A stretch of 64,000 nucleotides of DNA from positions 1,116,001 to 1,180,000 of the forward strand of contig NZ_JARCHV010000002.1 of the NCBI RefSeq assembly GCF_028890485.2, read 5' to 3'. The notes beneath the pieces were generated by a model, which worked only from the letters and a program-made list of their open reading frames with translations, did not search any database and had not been told where the DNA came from. Positions 17,120 to 25,147 of this stretch are shown here, in pieces; the first letter of the stretch is position 1, and each line of letters opens with the position of its first letter. Both the position numbers and the translations under genes were made by a program. The stretch is from Planococcus sp. SK3692 (lineage in GTDB: Bacteria; Bacillota; Bacilli; Bacillales_A; Planococcaceae).

Positions 17120-17656
17120 ATGAAAATAGCGATTCAACAGCTACAAAAGTATCGTAACGACGGGATGCCAATTGACCAGTATGTTCAATTGGATGAGGCG
17201 AAAAAGCGCAATAGTGATATTCGCGCCGTATCTCCTATACACGTCACAGGACACTGTACGATTGGTTCGCAACAAATGACGTGCATGCTCCATCTTGAAG
17301 GGACGCTTACGCTGCCCTGTGCACGAACTTGGGAAGATGTCGAATATCCGGTCAGCATCGACACCGTGGAAATCTTCGATTGGTCTGAAAAAGGCCGTGA
17401 AGAAGGCGAGGACGAATATGTCCACGCGGTAACGACTGAAGTCATTGATCTTCAGCCGATTTTAGAAGAGCTGATCGCCCTTGAAGTCCCAATACAGGTC
17501 TTCAAGGAAGACTCAGAACAAACCGTCATCAAAGGCGGCAATGACTGGTCTTATTTGTCAGATGAAGAAGTTCTGGCCAAGAAGGAAGAAGCACAATCAA
17601 AACCGGATCCAAGACTGGCTGATTTAGCCAAGTATTTCGATCAGACAGATGAATAG
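17120..17656 (+). CDS. ylbN: YceD/DUF177 family protein YlbN
   Basis: This 178-residue cytoplasmic protein of the DUF177 (YceD) family is almost always encoded directly before rpmF and is linked to 23S rRNA maturation or stability. A central beta-rich domain contains the family pattern LTLPCARTWEDVEYPV. The N-terminus MKIAIQQLQKYRNDGMPID and the acidic C-terminal part with PDPRLADLAKYF are typical. The ATG follows TTGAGGTGATTACTT, a good ribosome binding site. rpmF follows after 24 bases in the same transcript. Confidence 0.9.
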   Translation: MKIAIQQLQKYRNDGMPIDQYVQLDEAKKRNSDIRAVSPIHVTGHCTIGSQQMTCMLHLEGTLTLPCARTWEDVEYPVSIDTVEIFDWSEKGREEGEDEYVHAVTTEVIDLQPILEELIALEVPIQVFKEDSEQTVIKGGNDWSYLSDEEVLAKKEEAQSKPDPRLADLAKYFDQTDE

Positions 17657-17680
17657 AATCATTGTAAGGAGGTGTCACCA

Positions 17681-17857
17681 ATGGCTGTACCGTTCAGAAG
17701 AACATCTAAAACCGCTAAAAGAAAACGCCGTACGCATTTCAAGCTATCCGTACCTGGTATGGTAGCGTGCCCAAGCTGTGGCGAAAGTAAATTGGCTCAC
17801 CATGTCTGCAAAGCATGTGGATCATACAAAGGCAAAGAAGTAGTAGCTAGCAAATAA
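17681..17857 (+). CDS. rpmF: 50S ribosomal protein L32
   Basis: L32 is a small large-subunit protein. The 58 residues begin [20 protein letters not shown] and contain two zinc-binding pairs, CPSC and CKAC, so this is the zinc-binding (C+) form. The ATG at 17681 is placed by a strong AAGGAGGTG; an in-frame GTG three codons upstream is less likely. A strong terminator follows 16 bases after the stop. Confidence 0.97.
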   Translation: MAVPFRRTSKTAKRKRRTHFKLSVPGMVACPSCGESKLAHHVCKACGSYKGKEVVASK

Positions 17858-17873
17858 AACAGTATTTGCTTAG

Positions 17874-17914
17874 AAAAAGGTTATCTGGAGGCCATGGCTC
17901 CGGATAACCTTTTT
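17874..17914 (+). terminator. Terminator of ylbN-rpmF
   Basis: A long hairpin (AAAAAGGTTATC...GATAACCTTTTT, with GGAG/CTCC continuing the stem) around GCCATGG ends in a T-run. Confidence 0.93.
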
Positions 17915-17960
17915 CATTTGCCGAAAAACAGGTAAACTAGAGGCAGAGGTGAGTCAAAAC

Positions 17961-18713
17961 ATGGCATACATAATCGAAACAAAAAATCAGGTAATGACAT
18001 TTACGATCGACCGGCCCCATATTCGCAACGCTATCAATAATGACGTGATGGAAGGGTTTGAAGAACTCACTTCACGCGCAAGAACAGAAGACATCCGCTA
18101 TGTCATCATCACGGCGACAGGCGAGCAGGCATTTTGTTCAGGCGGCGACTTGTCGGTCTTCCATGAATTGAAAACAGAACAGCAGGCTTGGCCTATGCTC
18201 AGCCGGATGGGCGAAGCCTTGTATCGCATCAAGACGATTCCTGTCCCGGTCATTGCGCTCGTCAATGGCACGGCAGTCGGCGGGGGCTGTGAGATTGCGA
18301 CGGCGTGTGATTACCGGCTGGTGAGGAGACACGCCAAATGCGGCTTTATTCAAGGGACGCTGGCCATCACGAGCGGCTGGGGCGGCGGCACCTATCTTTT
18401 TGAATCCCTGAAGCATGACGCAGCACTGAAGATGCTCAGTGATGCGCGCGCCTACACAGCGGCTGAATTGCATGAGAACGGGTGGGCCAGCGCCATCATC
18501 GGAGAAGACGGGGATATTGACCGATTCTTGGCATCGATGGACCGTGTGCTGCCATCCGTCCACCGTGCGTATAAAGCCATGGCGATCCGCAAGTGGCAGG
18601 AAACGAATTTGAAACTGCGGGTCGACCAGGAAATACGTGAATGCGCCAGATTGTGGGCAGAGGAAGCGCACCATAAGGCTGTGGATGCGTTTTTGAATAA
18701 AAGCAAAAAATAA
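17961..18713 (+). CDS. Crotonase-fold (enoyl-CoA hydratase/isomerase family) protein, possibly an ECHDC1-like acyl-CoA decarboxylase
   Basis: This 250-residue protein has a clear crotonase fold: oxyanion-hole loops CSGGDL (about 59-64) and VNGTAVGGGCEIATACDYRL, with Glu111 in GGGCE. The second catalytic glutamate of classical hydratases (in PEILLGTIPG of the mammalian enzyme) is replaced: the aligned stretch here is FIQGTLAITSGWGGG. The Ile-x-x-x-Trp-Gly-Gly pattern recalls ECHDC1, the ethylmalonyl-CoA decarboxylase. It precedes an acyl-CoA carboxylase operon but has its own terminator. The ATG at 17961 follows AGAGGTGAG; a GTG at 17949 is the alternative. Family is certain; activity is inference. 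Confidence 0.85.
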   Translation: MAYIIETKNQVMTFTIDRPHIRNAINNDVMEGFEELTSRARTEDIRYVIITATGEQAFCSGGDLSVFHELKTEQQAWPMLSRMGEALYRIKTIPVPVIALVNGTAVGGGCEIATACDYRLVRRHAKCGFIQGTLAITSGWGGGTYLFESLKHDAALKMLSDARAYTAAELHENGWASAIIGEDGDIDRFLASMDRVLPSVHRAYKAMAIRKWQETNLKLRVDQEIRECARLWAEEAHHKAVDAFLNKSKK

Positions 18714-18735
18714 GGCTCCTATGGGGTCTTTTTTT
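18714..18735 (+). terminator. Terminator after the crotonase-family gene
   Basis: GGCTCC pairs with GGGGTC (two G-U pairs) around a 3-base loop, starting right after the stop codon and followed by seven T. The stem is short. Confidence 0.6.
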
Positions 18736-18809
18736 ATGGAAAAACAATGCCATCTTCTTATGAATGAAGTGAACAGACGGAACATTATGGAAAATATTTT
18801 TTTCAATAG

Positions 18810-18839
18810 TTGAAATCGCTTACAAAATTCGTATATGCT
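18810..18839 (+). promoter_or_regulatory. Promoter of the acyl-CoA carboxylase operon
   Basis: TTGAAA at 18810-18815 and TATGCT at 18834-18839 are spaced by 18 bases, 35 bases before the accC-like start. The -35 box and spacer overlap a cre-type operator. Confidence 0.6.
18811..18824 (+). promoter_or_regulatory. Catabolite-responsive element (cre) overlapping the carboxylase promoter
   Basis: TGAAATCGCTTACA matches every position of the classical B. subtilis cre consensus TGWAANCGNTNWCA. It lies across the -35 region and spacer of the promoter, where CcpA bound with HPr-Ser-P would block RNA polymerase. The inference is that the carboxylase operon is repressed when a preferred sugar is present. 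Confidence 0.7.
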
Positions 18840-18873
18840 AGAGAAGGGAGAAAACTTAGGGGGTATTTCATAC

Positions 18874-20223
18874 ATGAAAAAAATCCTGATTGCCAACCGG
18901 GGCGAAATTGCACGGCGCATTATCCGGACATGCGACCGCCTCGGCATCGAAACCATCGCAATCCACTCCGAGGCGGATGGGGAACTGCCTTATGTGAGTG
19001 AAGCGACAGAAGCGGCAGCGATCGGCCCGAACCCGGTCGCGCAATCTTATTTACAAGCAGATAAAATCATCGAAGAAGCTGTAAAGCGCAACGCTGAAGC
19101 GATCCATCCAGGTTATGGCCTGTTATCGGAAAACGCGGATTTTGCACGCAAAGTGACAGAAGCGGGACTGATCTTTATCGGCCCAAAACCTGAAGTCATC
19201 GAAACGATGGGCGATAAGCTCGGCTCCAGGCGCACGATGAAACAAGCTGGTGTGCCTGTCGTTCCAGGGACAGCTGAAGGGGTATCAGACATTGAGGCAG
19301 CTGTCTTGGAAGCGAAAGCGATCGGCTATCCGTTGATGTTGAAGGCGAGTGCGGGAGGCGGCGGCATTGGCATGGTATTGTGTGAAAATGAGCAAGCGCT
19401 CACTCAGCAGTTTGAATCGGTCAAAAACCGTGCCAAAGCCTACTTCGGAAACGACATTGTCTATCTGGAAAAATTCATCGCCAATGCACGCCACATCGAA
19501 GTACAGATTTTTGGCGACGAGTCAGGCAATATTGTCCATTTGTATGAGCGCAACTGCTCTGTACAGCGCCGCAATCAAAAAGTCATCGAAGAATCGCCGT
19601 CTCCGGACTTACCGGAATCCGCCAAAACCAAGCTGTGTGAAGCAGCCGTCCAAGCGGCTCGCGCGGTCGGCTACACAAATGCAGGAACGGTGGAGTTTAT
19701 CGTTGATGAAAACAACGATTTTTACTTCCTGGAAATGAACACCCGTCTGCAAGTGGAACATCCAATTACCGAAGAGGTGACGGGAATCGATTTGGTTGAA
19801 TGGCAAGTAAATGTTGCAAGGGGCGAAGCATTGCCTGCACAAGACACAATCCAGACGACTGGACATTCAATCGAATACCGTATTTATGCGGAAGACCCGA
19901 AAACATTTTTCCCGTCTCCTGGGACATTGTCCGTCTTGAAATGGGGTGCTGGTGCCCGTATTGAAACGGGATACGAAGAAGGCAATAAAGTCACGCCATT
20001 CTACGATCCAATGATTGCCAAGGTAGTATTGACAGGGGCATCGCGGGAAGAAGTCTTAAATAAATCCAGAAAGTTCTTTGACGAAACGGTGATTGAAGGG
20101 GTAAAAACCAATCTGCCGTTATTTGATCAATTTATCGAATCCAAACTATTTATAGAAGGAAATTACGCGACGGCCGTATTGGCTCAGTGGCTTACACAAC
20201 AAAAGGAGGAAAAAACAGTATGA
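18874..20223 (+). CDS. Acyl-CoA carboxylase biotin carboxylase subunit (YngH-like)
   Basis: It carboxylates biotin on the carrier protein using ATP and bicarbonate. The 449-residue protein has the three-part biotin carboxylase layout: N-terminal KKILIANRGEIARRI, the ATP-grasp glycine loop KASAGGGGIGM, EMNTRLQVEHPITEEVTG and the C-terminal GHSIEYRIYAEDP. Length equals AccC. The ATG at 18874 follows TAGGGGG. Operon order biotin carboxylase, separate carrier, carboxyltransferase matches the yngHA-yngHB-yngE type, so it is more likely a catabolic or odd-acyl carboxylase than the fatty-acid AccC, whose usual partner is accB. Substrate cannot be read from this subunit. Confidence 0.9.
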   Translation: MKKILIANRGEIARRIIRTCDRLGIETIAIHSEADGELPYVSEATEAAAIGPNPVAQSYLQADKIIEEAVKRNAEAIHPGYGLLSENADFARKVTEAGLIFIGPKPEVIETMGDKLGSRRTMKQAGVPVVPGTAEGVSDIEAAVLEAKAIGYPLMLKASAGGGGIGMVLCENEQALTQQFESVKNRAKAYFGNDIVYLEKFIANARHIEVQIFGDESGNIVHLYERNCSVQRRNQKVIEESPSPDLPESAKTKLCEAAVQAARAVGYTNAGTVEFIVDENNDFYFLEMNTRLQVEHPITEEVTGIDLVEWQVNVARGEALPAQDTIQTTGHSIEYRIYAEDPKTFFPSPGTLSVLKWGAGARIETGYEEGNKVTPFYDPMIAKVVLTGASREEVLNKSRKFFDETVIEGVKTNLPLFDQFIESKLFIEGNYATAVLAQWLTQQKEEKTV

Positions 20224-20435
20224 AACAACTAACAGCATCTATGGCCGGAACGGTCTTAAACATTGCAGTCAACGAAGGGGATTCTGTATCGGCGGGGCAA
20301 ACCGTTCTGACTCTTGAATCGATGAAAATGGAAATTCCGGTAGAAGCGGAATTCAGCGGAAAAGTCGAAAAAGTCGATGTGGAAGTTGGCAGCTTTGTCA
20401 ACGAAGGGGACACATTGGTGACGCTCGGCGAATAA
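20220..20435 (+). CDS. Stand-alone biotin/lipoyl attachment protein (YngHB-like)
   Basis: At 71 residues this is just one biotinyl domain, lacking the N-terminal extension of AccB. The biotin site is in LESMKMEIP, with the lysine at residue 36. In B. subtilis the equivalent small protein (BLAP, yngHB) can accept biotin or lipoyl groups. The ATG overlaps the upstream stop as ATGA, and AAAAGGAGGA lies 8-10 bases upstream, so translation is coupled to the carboxylase. It must shuttle carboxybiotin between its two operon partners. Confidence 0.92.
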   Translation: MKQLTASMAGTVLNIAVNEGDSVSAGQTVLTLESMKMEIPVEAEFSGKVEKVDVEVGSFVNEGDTLVTLGE

Positions 20436-20463
20436 GGCATTTGAATCCAAAGGGGTGGAAGAA

Positions 20464-22014
20464 ATGACGAAAACGACTGAAACAACGGGATATAATACAA
20501 GGCTTGAAGAAAAGCTTTCGAAGATTTTCGCAGGCGGGCAAGAGAAATACCATGAGAAGTTGAAAGAAAGTAATAAACTATTTGTCAGAGACCGCTTGAA
20601 TTTGTTGTTTGATGACGGCGATTATATTGAAGATGGCCGTTTCGCGAATGTGGAAGCGGGCGATCTTCCAGCAGATGGCGTCGTCACGGCGATCGGCAAA
20701 GTGAACGGCGAAACCGTTTGCGTCATGGCGAACGACTCCACCGTTAAAGCAGGGTCATGGGGCTCACGGACAGTGGAGAAAATCATCCGTATCCAAGAAA
20801 CGGCTGAAAAGATGCAAGTGCCGATGCTTTATTTGGTGGACTCGGCAGGGGCACGCATCACCGATCAATTGGAGATGTTCCCAAATCGCCGCGGGGCAGG
20901 CCGCATTTTCCACAACCAAGTGCGCATGTCCGGTATGGTCCCGCAAGTATGCTTATTGTTTGGCCCATCTGCGGCAGGCGGGGCATACATCCCGGCGTTT
21001 TGTGACATCGTCATCATGGTTGAAGGAAATGCCTCAATGTATTTAGGATCGCCGCGCATGGCGGAAAAAGTCATCGGCGAGAAAGTGTCGCTCGAGGAAA
21101 TGGGCGGCGCCCGCATGCACTGTACTGTCAGTGGCGTTGGCGACGTATTGGTGTCCACCGAAGAAGAAGCGATTTCGGAAGCGCGCCGCTATATGGCATT
21201 TTTCCCGGCGAATTTTGCCGGCAAGCCCGAAGTGCTCGAAGCAAAAGCGAAGAAAGCGGGACGCAGCCTGGAAGAGATCATTCCAGAAAACCAGAACGCG
21301 CCATTTGATATGTATGAATTGATCGACCAATTGATCGATGAAGATAGCTTTTTCGATATCAAGAAGTTGTTTGCGCCGGAATTGATCACTGGCTTCGCTC
21401 GAATCGACGGACAAGCGGTCGGCATCATTGCCAACCAGCCGAAAGTAAAAGGCGGCGTATTGTTCGGGGATTCTGCTGATAAAGGCGCCAAGTTCATCAA
21501 CCTATGCGATGCCTTCTCGATTCCGCTATTGTTCCTCGCCGATGTGCCTGGCTTTATGATCGGTACAAAAGTGGAACGTGCAGGCATCATCCGTCACGGC
21601 GCTAAGTTCATCTCTGCGATGAGTGCGGCTACTGTGCCGAAGATTTCAGTCGTCGTACGGAAAGCATACGGCGCCGGGCTTTATGCGATGGCAGGACCTG
21701 CTTTTGAACCCGATGTGTGCATTGCGCTTCCGACAGCGCAAATTGCCGTCATGGGACCTGAGGCGGCAGTCAATGCGGTTTATTCCAATAAGATCGAAGC
21801 GATCGAAGACCCGAAAGAACGCCTTGCCTATGTCCAGCAAAAGCATCAGGAATATAAAGAAGAAATCAATATTTATCGTTTGGCATCAGAGCTTATCGTC
21901 GATGAAATCGTCGCGCCATATGCGCTTCGTGATGAATTGTCCAAACGCTTAACGATCTATGCCACGAAAGATTTGCCATTGCCGTATCGAAAACATCCGA
22001 TCATTCCTGTATAA
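20464..22014 (+). CDS. Acyl-CoA carboxylase carboxyltransferase subunit (YngE-like)
   Basis: This 516-residue carboxyltransferase of the PccB/MccB type joins beta and alpha halves in one chain. It transfers CO2 from carboxybiotin to an acyl-CoA. Visible motifs are DSAGARITDQLEMFPNRRG and GPSAAGGAYIPAFCD in the N-terminal half, and DVPGFMIGTKVERAG and RKAYGAGLYAMAG in the C-terminal half. The DSAGARITDQ form resembles B. subtilis YngE. Candidate substrates are propionyl-, methylcrotonyl- or acetyl-CoA; I cannot tell which. The ATG at 20464 is placed by AAAGGGGTGG; an in-frame GTG at 20455 is possible. Confidence 0.9.
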   Translation: MTKTTETTGYNTRLEEKLSKIFAGGQEKYHEKLKESNKLFVRDRLNLLFDDGDYIEDGRFANVEAGDLPADGVVTAIGKVNGETVCVMANDSTVKAGSWGSRTVEKIIRIQETAEKMQVPMLYLVDSAGARITDQLEMFPNRRGAGRIFHNQVRMSGMVPQVCLLFGPSAAGGAYIPAFCDIVIMVEGNASMYLGSPRMAEKVIGEKVSLEEMGGARMHCTVSGVGDVLVSTEEEAISEARRYMAFFPANFAGKPEVLEAKAKKAGRSLEEIIPENQNAPFDMYELIDQLIDEDSFFDIKKLFAPELITGFARIDGQAVGIIANQPKVKGGVLFGDSADKGAKFINLCDAFSIPLLFLADVPGFMIGTKVERAGIIRHGAKFISAMSAATVPKISVVVRKAYGAGLYAMAGPAFEPDVCIALPTAQIAVMGPEAAVNAVYSNKIEAIEDPKERLAYVQQKHQEYKEEINIYRLASELIVDEIVAPYALRDELSKRLTIYATKDLPLPYRKHPIIPV

Positions 22015-22030
22015 TGAGTAATAGACGTGG

Positions 22031-22060
22031 AGTCTGCCTAAAAAGGCAGGCTTCTTTTTT
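22031..22060 (+). terminator. Terminator of the acyl-CoA carboxylase operon
   Basis: GTCTGCCT pairs with AGGCAGGC around a short A loop and is followed by CTTCTTTTTT. A second hairpin, AGACACCC/GGGTGTCT at 22064-22087, follows without a T-run. Confidence 0.85.
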
Positions 22061-22123
22061 AGCAGACACCCAAGCAAATGGGTGTCTCTTAACTACGATT
22101 GCTCTGAAAAAGGAGGGGTTTCC

Positions 22124-22981
22124 ATGAAATTCGCAATTATCGGCGGAAACGCCCAGGCGTTGCTGCTGGCACATCTATTGAAAAAAGAAGGCGATGTGCA
22201 GCTAATCATCACGAACGAACAACAAGCCGCTGAACTCAACGCGCACGGCCTTATTTGTGGAGCGACACAACAGCCAATTTCCGTATATACCGATTTTGAA
22301 CAGGTGGACCCGGATGCTTATATATTTATTACGGTTCATTCAGAAGAACTGCCACCGATTTTAAAGCTGTTGAAAATCCGCCGGCCGAGCAATCCACTCG
22401 TATTTGTTCAACAAGGGATGCTGTATATCGAAAAAGCCCGTCTATTGGCACATCGGCAAATTGCTTCTGCCACATTGGATTGCGACGCAGTCAAAGTCAA
22501 AGGACACGAAATCAAGTACACGAAAACGCCTCAGTTGAGCCTTGGCGTATTGAAAGGTGAACCTGCGCAATTCGAAGCACTCACCCATATGGGGCATGTA
22601 ACCGTTGAGTGGACAGAGGATATTGAGAAGCGATTGTATGAACAGCTGTTGAGAGATAGCCTCATTAATCCGTTGACGGCATTGATGAAAATCGAGAAAG
22701 GGCGCTTGATCACCGATCCGAATGCCTACGAATTGTTCCGCAACCTGTACAACGAGTTATATTTGGCGTTTCCTGAAATCGAAAGCTTGCAGCCGATCGA
22801 GCGAGTCGCTGCCTATTGCGCGTCACGGCCGGAAGAAATATCTTCTATGCTTGCAGACCGCCTGGCGAGGGACCCGATGGATGTGGATGGGCTGATGCTG
22901 TATATCCTGCAAATTTCGAAATTGGATCTGCCGTTATTTAAAGCGTTCTATCATTTATTGAAGACTGTTGAGGAAAACTAA
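22124..22981 (+). CDS. Ketopantoate reductase family protein (ApbA/PanE-like, YlbQ position)
   Basis: This 285-residue protein belongs to the ketopantoate reductase (ApbA/PanE) family, which reduces 2-dehydropantoate with NADPH for pantothenate synthesis. The N-terminus MKFAIIGGNAQALLLAHLL is a modified Rossmann loop: GGNAQA replaces the usual GxGxxG, with no third glycine. The C-terminal helical domain with RDSLINPLTALMKIEKG corresponds to the family pattern around the catalytic Lys. B. subtilis panE (ylbQ) sits in the same place before the dcw region. Because the nucleotide loop is altered, ketopantoate activity is probable but not certain. AAAGGAGGGG precedes the ATG. Confidence 0.8.
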   Translation: MKFAIIGGNAQALLLAHLLKKEGDVQLIITNEQQAAELNAHGLICGATQQPISVYTDFEQVDPDAYIFITVHSEELPPILKLLKIRRPSNPLVFVQQGMLYIEKARLLAHRQIASATLDCDAVKVKGHEIKYTKTPQLSLGVLKGEPAQFEALTHMGHVTVEWTEDIEKRLYEQLLRDSLINPLTALMKIEKGRLITDPNAYELFRNLYNELYLAFPEIESLQPIERVAAYCASRPEEISSMLADRLARDPMDVDGLMLYILQISKLDLPLFKAFYHLLKTVEEN

Positions 22982-23361
22982 TGGAGTGGATATCTACTGC
23001 CGGGAACGTGTTGCTTTACGTACCGTTTATCTTATTTTTGTTTGTCTATGCATTGACCTATAAGTCCCAAAAACGCAAGGCGCTCGGCATCGCTGCTGAT
23101 GTCACGGCTTTTCTGTTGTTCTTTTCAGTGCCAGCGTCGATTGAATTGCTGTTTGGCGCAAAAGTTCAACCATTCATCTTGATGGCGGCATTATTGTTTG
23201 CGATTTTTCTGCTGATCCGGGAGTGGAAAACTCAAAAAGAATTGGAAGTAATCAAGTTTCTGCGCAAAGTGTGGCGCATATGTTTTTTGGCTTTGGCCGC
23301 CGTTTACGCCGCTACTTGGCTTGCCGGACTTATCTTTTTAGCAATCCAATCATTCCGCTAG
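22981..23361 (+). CDS. DUF3397 family membrane protein
   Basis: This 126-residue protein has four predicted transmembrane helices and a basic loop (YKSQKRKALG). It fits the DUF3397 family, found at this position (before bshC) in many Bacillales. The ATG overlaps the last base of the PanE-like stop codon, so it is cotranscribed and translationally coupled. Function is unknown; nothing suggests an enzyme. Confidence 0.78.
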   Translation: MEWISTAGNVLLYVPFILFLFVYALTYKSQKRKALGIAADVTAFLLFFSVPASIELLFGAKVQPFILMAALLFAIFLLIREWKTQKELEVIKFLRKVWRICFLALAAVYAATWLAGLIFLAIQSFR

Positions 23362-23372
23362 GCGGATTTTTT
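23354..23372 (+). terminator. Small terminator after the DUF3397 gene
   Basis: TCCGC pairs with GCGGA around TAG, starting within the end of the coding sequence and followed by six T. The stem is short. Confidence 0.55.
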
Positions 23373-23399
23373 CTCAAGCAATCCTCCTTTTGTTATAGT
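23371..23399 (+). promoter_or_regulatory. Possible promoter of bshC
   Basis: TATAGT with an extended TG (TGTTATAGT) at 23391-23399 lies 38 bases before bshC. A weak TTCTCA is 17 bases upstream of the -10. Confidence 0.45.
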
Positions 23400-23436
23400 A
23401 GTCTTTGAATGTAAAGCGAAAAGGGGATTCAACTTC

Positions 23437-25056
23437 ATGAAATTAGAGGAGAAATACATACCGCCATCCTCCAAATTGATGGCTGATTATACGAACGAAG
23501 AACAAGCGATTTTGCAATACTTTTCCTATAAGCCTTCTTTGGATCAAGCCCGAAACAGGCTTGAAACTCTTCAAAGCCATCCGGTCGACCGGGAAAAACT
23601 TGCGTCCATTATCTCAGACTATATGAAACCTTTCGGAATATCTGAAGCGTCTAGGCAAAACCTTGCGCGTTTTGAAGGAGGTGCATCGGTCGTTGTGACT
23701 GGCCAGCAGGCAGGATTGCTGACTGGCCCATTGTATACAATCCATAAAGCGATTTCTGCTATTTTATTGGCGAAAGAAGCATCCGAAATGTTGGACACGC
23801 CAGTCGTGCCGGTGTTTTGGATTGCCGGTGAAGACCACGATTTAGCAGAAATCTGCCATATTTACCGTGAAACAAACAGCCGTGTTGAAAAGCTGAATTA
23901 TCCGCATGCCAAACTCGGGAAATGTGCTGCTTCGCACGCATCGCTCAAAGCGGATGAAATCGAAGAATTTTTGGAAGAGTATTTCCGCAGCTTGCCCGAG
24001 ACCGCACATACAAAAGAAATTCATTCCTTGGTTTTTGAGCATCTTGAAAAAGCTGATACATTTACCGTATTTTTCGCGAGCTTGCTCAATCATTTCTTCC
24101 ATAAAGAAGGTTTGCTTTATATTGATGCTGCGAACGAGCAATTGCGCGCTTATGAATCAAGCTTTTTCTCGAAGATCATCACAAACAGCGAGTTAATTGC
24201 GAAAGCAGTCACGAAAGCTGAAACTGCGCTTCAACAAGACGGCTATACTGCAGGAATTGATGCCAAGGAAGAAGCGGCGCATCTGTTTATCACCATCGAA
24301 GGCGAACGCTTATTGCTCGAGCGGGACGGAAACCGTTTTGCCGTCAAGAATACAGCGCTAAGCTACACGGAGCAAGAACTGCTGGAAATTGCCAAGCAGC
24401 AGCCAGAACGTCTAAGCAATAATGTCGTGACACGGCCATTGATGCAAGATTTTGTCTTTCCGGTGCTGGCTTTTGTCGGTGGGCCAGGGGAAATCGCGTA
24501 TTGGGCAGCTTTAAAAGGCGCGTTCAACCTGCTGGGAATGGAGATGCCGATCGTCATGCCAAGGCTCAGCGTCAGCTTAATCGACCGCAAGACTGCGGGA
24601 CTATTGGAGAAACGGGACTTGAGTTTTGAAGAAGTCGTTGTCGAGCGGAAAATTCCACAAATGCGCACTGAACTGTTCGATCACATCAGAGATAGCGAGA
24701 CGGAAGCGAAAATCGACGAAGTCAAACAAGGCTTGACTGAAGAGTACGAAGAACTGATCAGCCGCTTTACGGCGGTCAGCGCCGGGCTTACGCCTTTGGC
24801 TGAGAAAAATTTGCGCATCCACTTAGCGCAGCTGGATTTCCTGAAACACAAGCTGCAAGACGAAGTGGCGATCCAAAACAGCACCCAGTTTAACCAACTG
24901 GCAGCGATCGAAAATGCCCTGTTGCCTGAATCAGGTTTGCAGGAGCGAATTTACAACCCGGTGCCATATTTGAATCAGTATGGTAAAGATCTCGTAGAAG
25001 ACCTATTGGCGTTGCCGATGAAATATAATAACACCCACAAAATTGTCATTCTTTAA
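23437..25056 (+). CDS. bshC: Bacillithiol biosynthesis cysteine-adding enzyme BshC
   Basis: BshC adds cysteine to glucosaminyl-malate in the last step of bacillithiol synthesis, the main low-molecular-weight thiol of Bacillales. At 539 residues it is full length (B. subtilis about 539). Recognisable stretches are VVTGQQAGLLTGPLYTIHKA, VPVFWIAGEDHDLAEICH and the C-terminal coiled-coil region (about 420-490), which mediates dimerisation in the known structure. The C-terminal YNPVPYLNQYG is typical. AAAGGGG precedes the ATG. It is monocistronic with its own terminator. Confidence 0.94.
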   Translation: MKLEEKYIPPSSKLMADYTNEEQAILQYFSYKPSLDQARNRLETLQSHPVDREKLASIISDYMKPFGISEASRQNLARFEGGASVVVTGQQAGLLTGPLYTIHKAISAILLAKEASEMLDTPVVPVFWIAGEDHDLAEICHIYRETNSRVEKLNYPHAKLGKCAASHASLKADEIEEFLEEYFRSLPETAHTKEIHSLVFEHLEKADTFTVFFASLLNHFFHKEGLLYIDAANEQLRAYESSFFSKIITNSELIAKAVTKAETALQQDGYTAGIDAKEEAAHLFITIEGERLLLERDGNRFAVKNTALSYTEQELLEIAKQQPERLSNNVVTRPLMQDFVFPVLAFVGGPGEIAYWAALKGAFNLLGMEMPIVMPRLSVSLIDRKTAGLLEKRDLSFEEVVVERKIPQMRTELFDHIRDSETEAKIDEVKQGLTEEYEELISRFTAVSAGLTPLAEKNLRIHLAQLDFLKHKLQDEVAIQNSTQFNQLAAIENALLPESGLQERIYNPVPYLNQYGKDLVEDLLALPMKYNNTHKIVIL

Positions 25057-25064
25057 CTTGAAAA

Positions 25065-25088
25065 AGCCTGCATATGCAGGCTTTTTTT
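25065..25088 (+). terminator. Terminator of bshC
   Basis: AAAGCCTGCATATGCAGGCTTT is a fully self-complementary stem ending in a T-run. Confidence 0.85.
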
Positions 25089-25147
25089 GTGTCAAGTAAA
25101 CTCTTTGAGATGAAATGCTGTAACAATAGTGAAATATTTCAAAAACA

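Noticed and set aside
18138-18956. Long leftward open frame (272 codons) opposite the crotonase-family gene and the carboxylase promoter
   Set aside because: It is antisense to a gene with clear family motifs, runs across a terminator, a promoter and a cre box, and its product has no recognisable domain. It is a by-product of codon bias.
22064-22087. Hairpin AGACACCC/GGGTGTCT ahead of the PanE-like gene
   Set aside because: It has no T-run and follows directly on the true terminator, so it is likely part of the same 3' structure. No riboswitch core could be recognised.
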